DNA from: Brevundimonas sp.
GTDB taxonomy: Bacteria; Pseudomonadota; Alphaproteobacteria; Caulobacterales; Caulobacteraceae
Length of the DNA: 63,036 bases
Assembly: GCA_027531145.1 (NCBI GenBank)
Contig: JAPZRF010000018.1
Location: 1 to 63,036, forward strand
Reading direction: 5' to 3'
Shown: positions 62,918 through 63,036 of the stretch, piece by piece
Position numbering within the stretch: the stretch's first letter is position 1
Layout: the number at the start of each line of letters is the position of its first letter
Made by a program: the position numbers and the translations under genes
The notes under the pieces: model-generated
What the model was told of the DNA's origin: nothing
What the model saw: the letters and a program-made list of their open reading frames with translations, nothing else
The model's database searches: none

Positions 62918-63036
62918 TCAGGCGAGGATCCTGGCGACGACCCCTGCTCCAACCGTGCGGCCGCCTTCACGGATGGCGAAGCGGAGCTTCTCTTCCATGG
63001 CGATCGGGGTGATCAGCTCGACTTCCAGCTCGGCGT
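62918..63036 (-). CDS. tuf: Elongation factor Tu, C-terminal end (partial)
   Basis: The last 38 codons of EF-Tu read on the minus strand: [19 protein letters not shown], then [19 protein letters not shown] before the stop. This is domain III of EF-Tu, which delivers aminoacyl-tRNA to the ribosome. The remainder lies beyond the window edge. Confidence 0.95.
   Translation of the reverse strand, partial: AELEVELITPIAMEEKLRFAIREGGRTVGAGVVARILA

Overview
This 63 kb window is a high-GC chromosomal segment of an alphaproteobacterium of the Caulobacteraceae, most probably Brevundimonas or a close relative. The evidence is the GC-rich codon use, an rcdA gene (DUF1465, a CtrA-degradation adaptor), a DUF1013 protein like the Caulobacter cell-cycle factor TrcR, a class I lysyl-tRNA synthetase, a pho/pst cluster in Caulobacter order without pstS, and many TonB-dependent, DUF465 and M28 proteins. 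The genus is inferred; no rRNA or tRNA gene is present to confirm it.

Layout. 1-3.26 kb: the end of an IS5-family insertion sequence, a membrane-anchored agmatine deiminase-like enzyme and a decayed membrane-protein gene. 3.27-9.83 kb: the phosphate operon phoR-pstC-pstA-pstB-phoU-phoB with a candidate Pho box before pstC. 9.9-14.2 kb: a Tat-exported gamma-glutamyltransferase, hslO and an unusual membrane-tailed SDR. 14.25-16.35 kb: two IS5-type transposase relics around a TetR/SPW-like membrane protein pair that share an operator. 16.4-23.4 kb: a phosphoserine phosphatase/phosphoglycerate dehydrogenase fusion, a GDSL autotransporter esterase, a dead M23 peptidase and a NatAB-type ABC transporter. 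23.5-38.8 kb: mostly housekeeping genes (rpsU, COQ9, purEK, ubiX, rcdA, rpmE, lysK), with a diguanylate cyclase, an L,D-transpeptidase and a secreted CVNH/crystallin protein. 39.0-41.2 kb: a small accessory island with a LexA-like S24 regulator, an AT-rich membrane protein and two tandem paralogs of an unrecognised family, each preceded by an unusual hairpin. 41.2-46.7 kb: two hot-dog thioesterases, a ligase-associated exonuclease, a CBS hybrid kinase and queCED. 46.7-50.9 kb: two secreted M28 peptidases and a RidA-like protein. 50.9-56.4 kb: ychF and a four-gene cluster suited to copper handling (DUF2946, TonB receptor, PepSY protein, PCu(A)C chaperone). 56.4-63.0 kb: pth, rplY, prs, bamD, recN and the 3' end of a tuf gene.

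Functionally, the phosphate operon is a complete sensor-transporter-response loop apart from the binding protein. queC-queE-queD are translationally coupled for 7-deazaguanine synthesis, although QueD carries a non-canonical active site. No CRISPR array, prophage or defence island was seen. The best candidate for something undescribed is the 39-41.2 kb island, where two paralogs are preceded by hairpins with an identical ACAAGC core (GCUUGU in the transcript) and different but still complementary arms.
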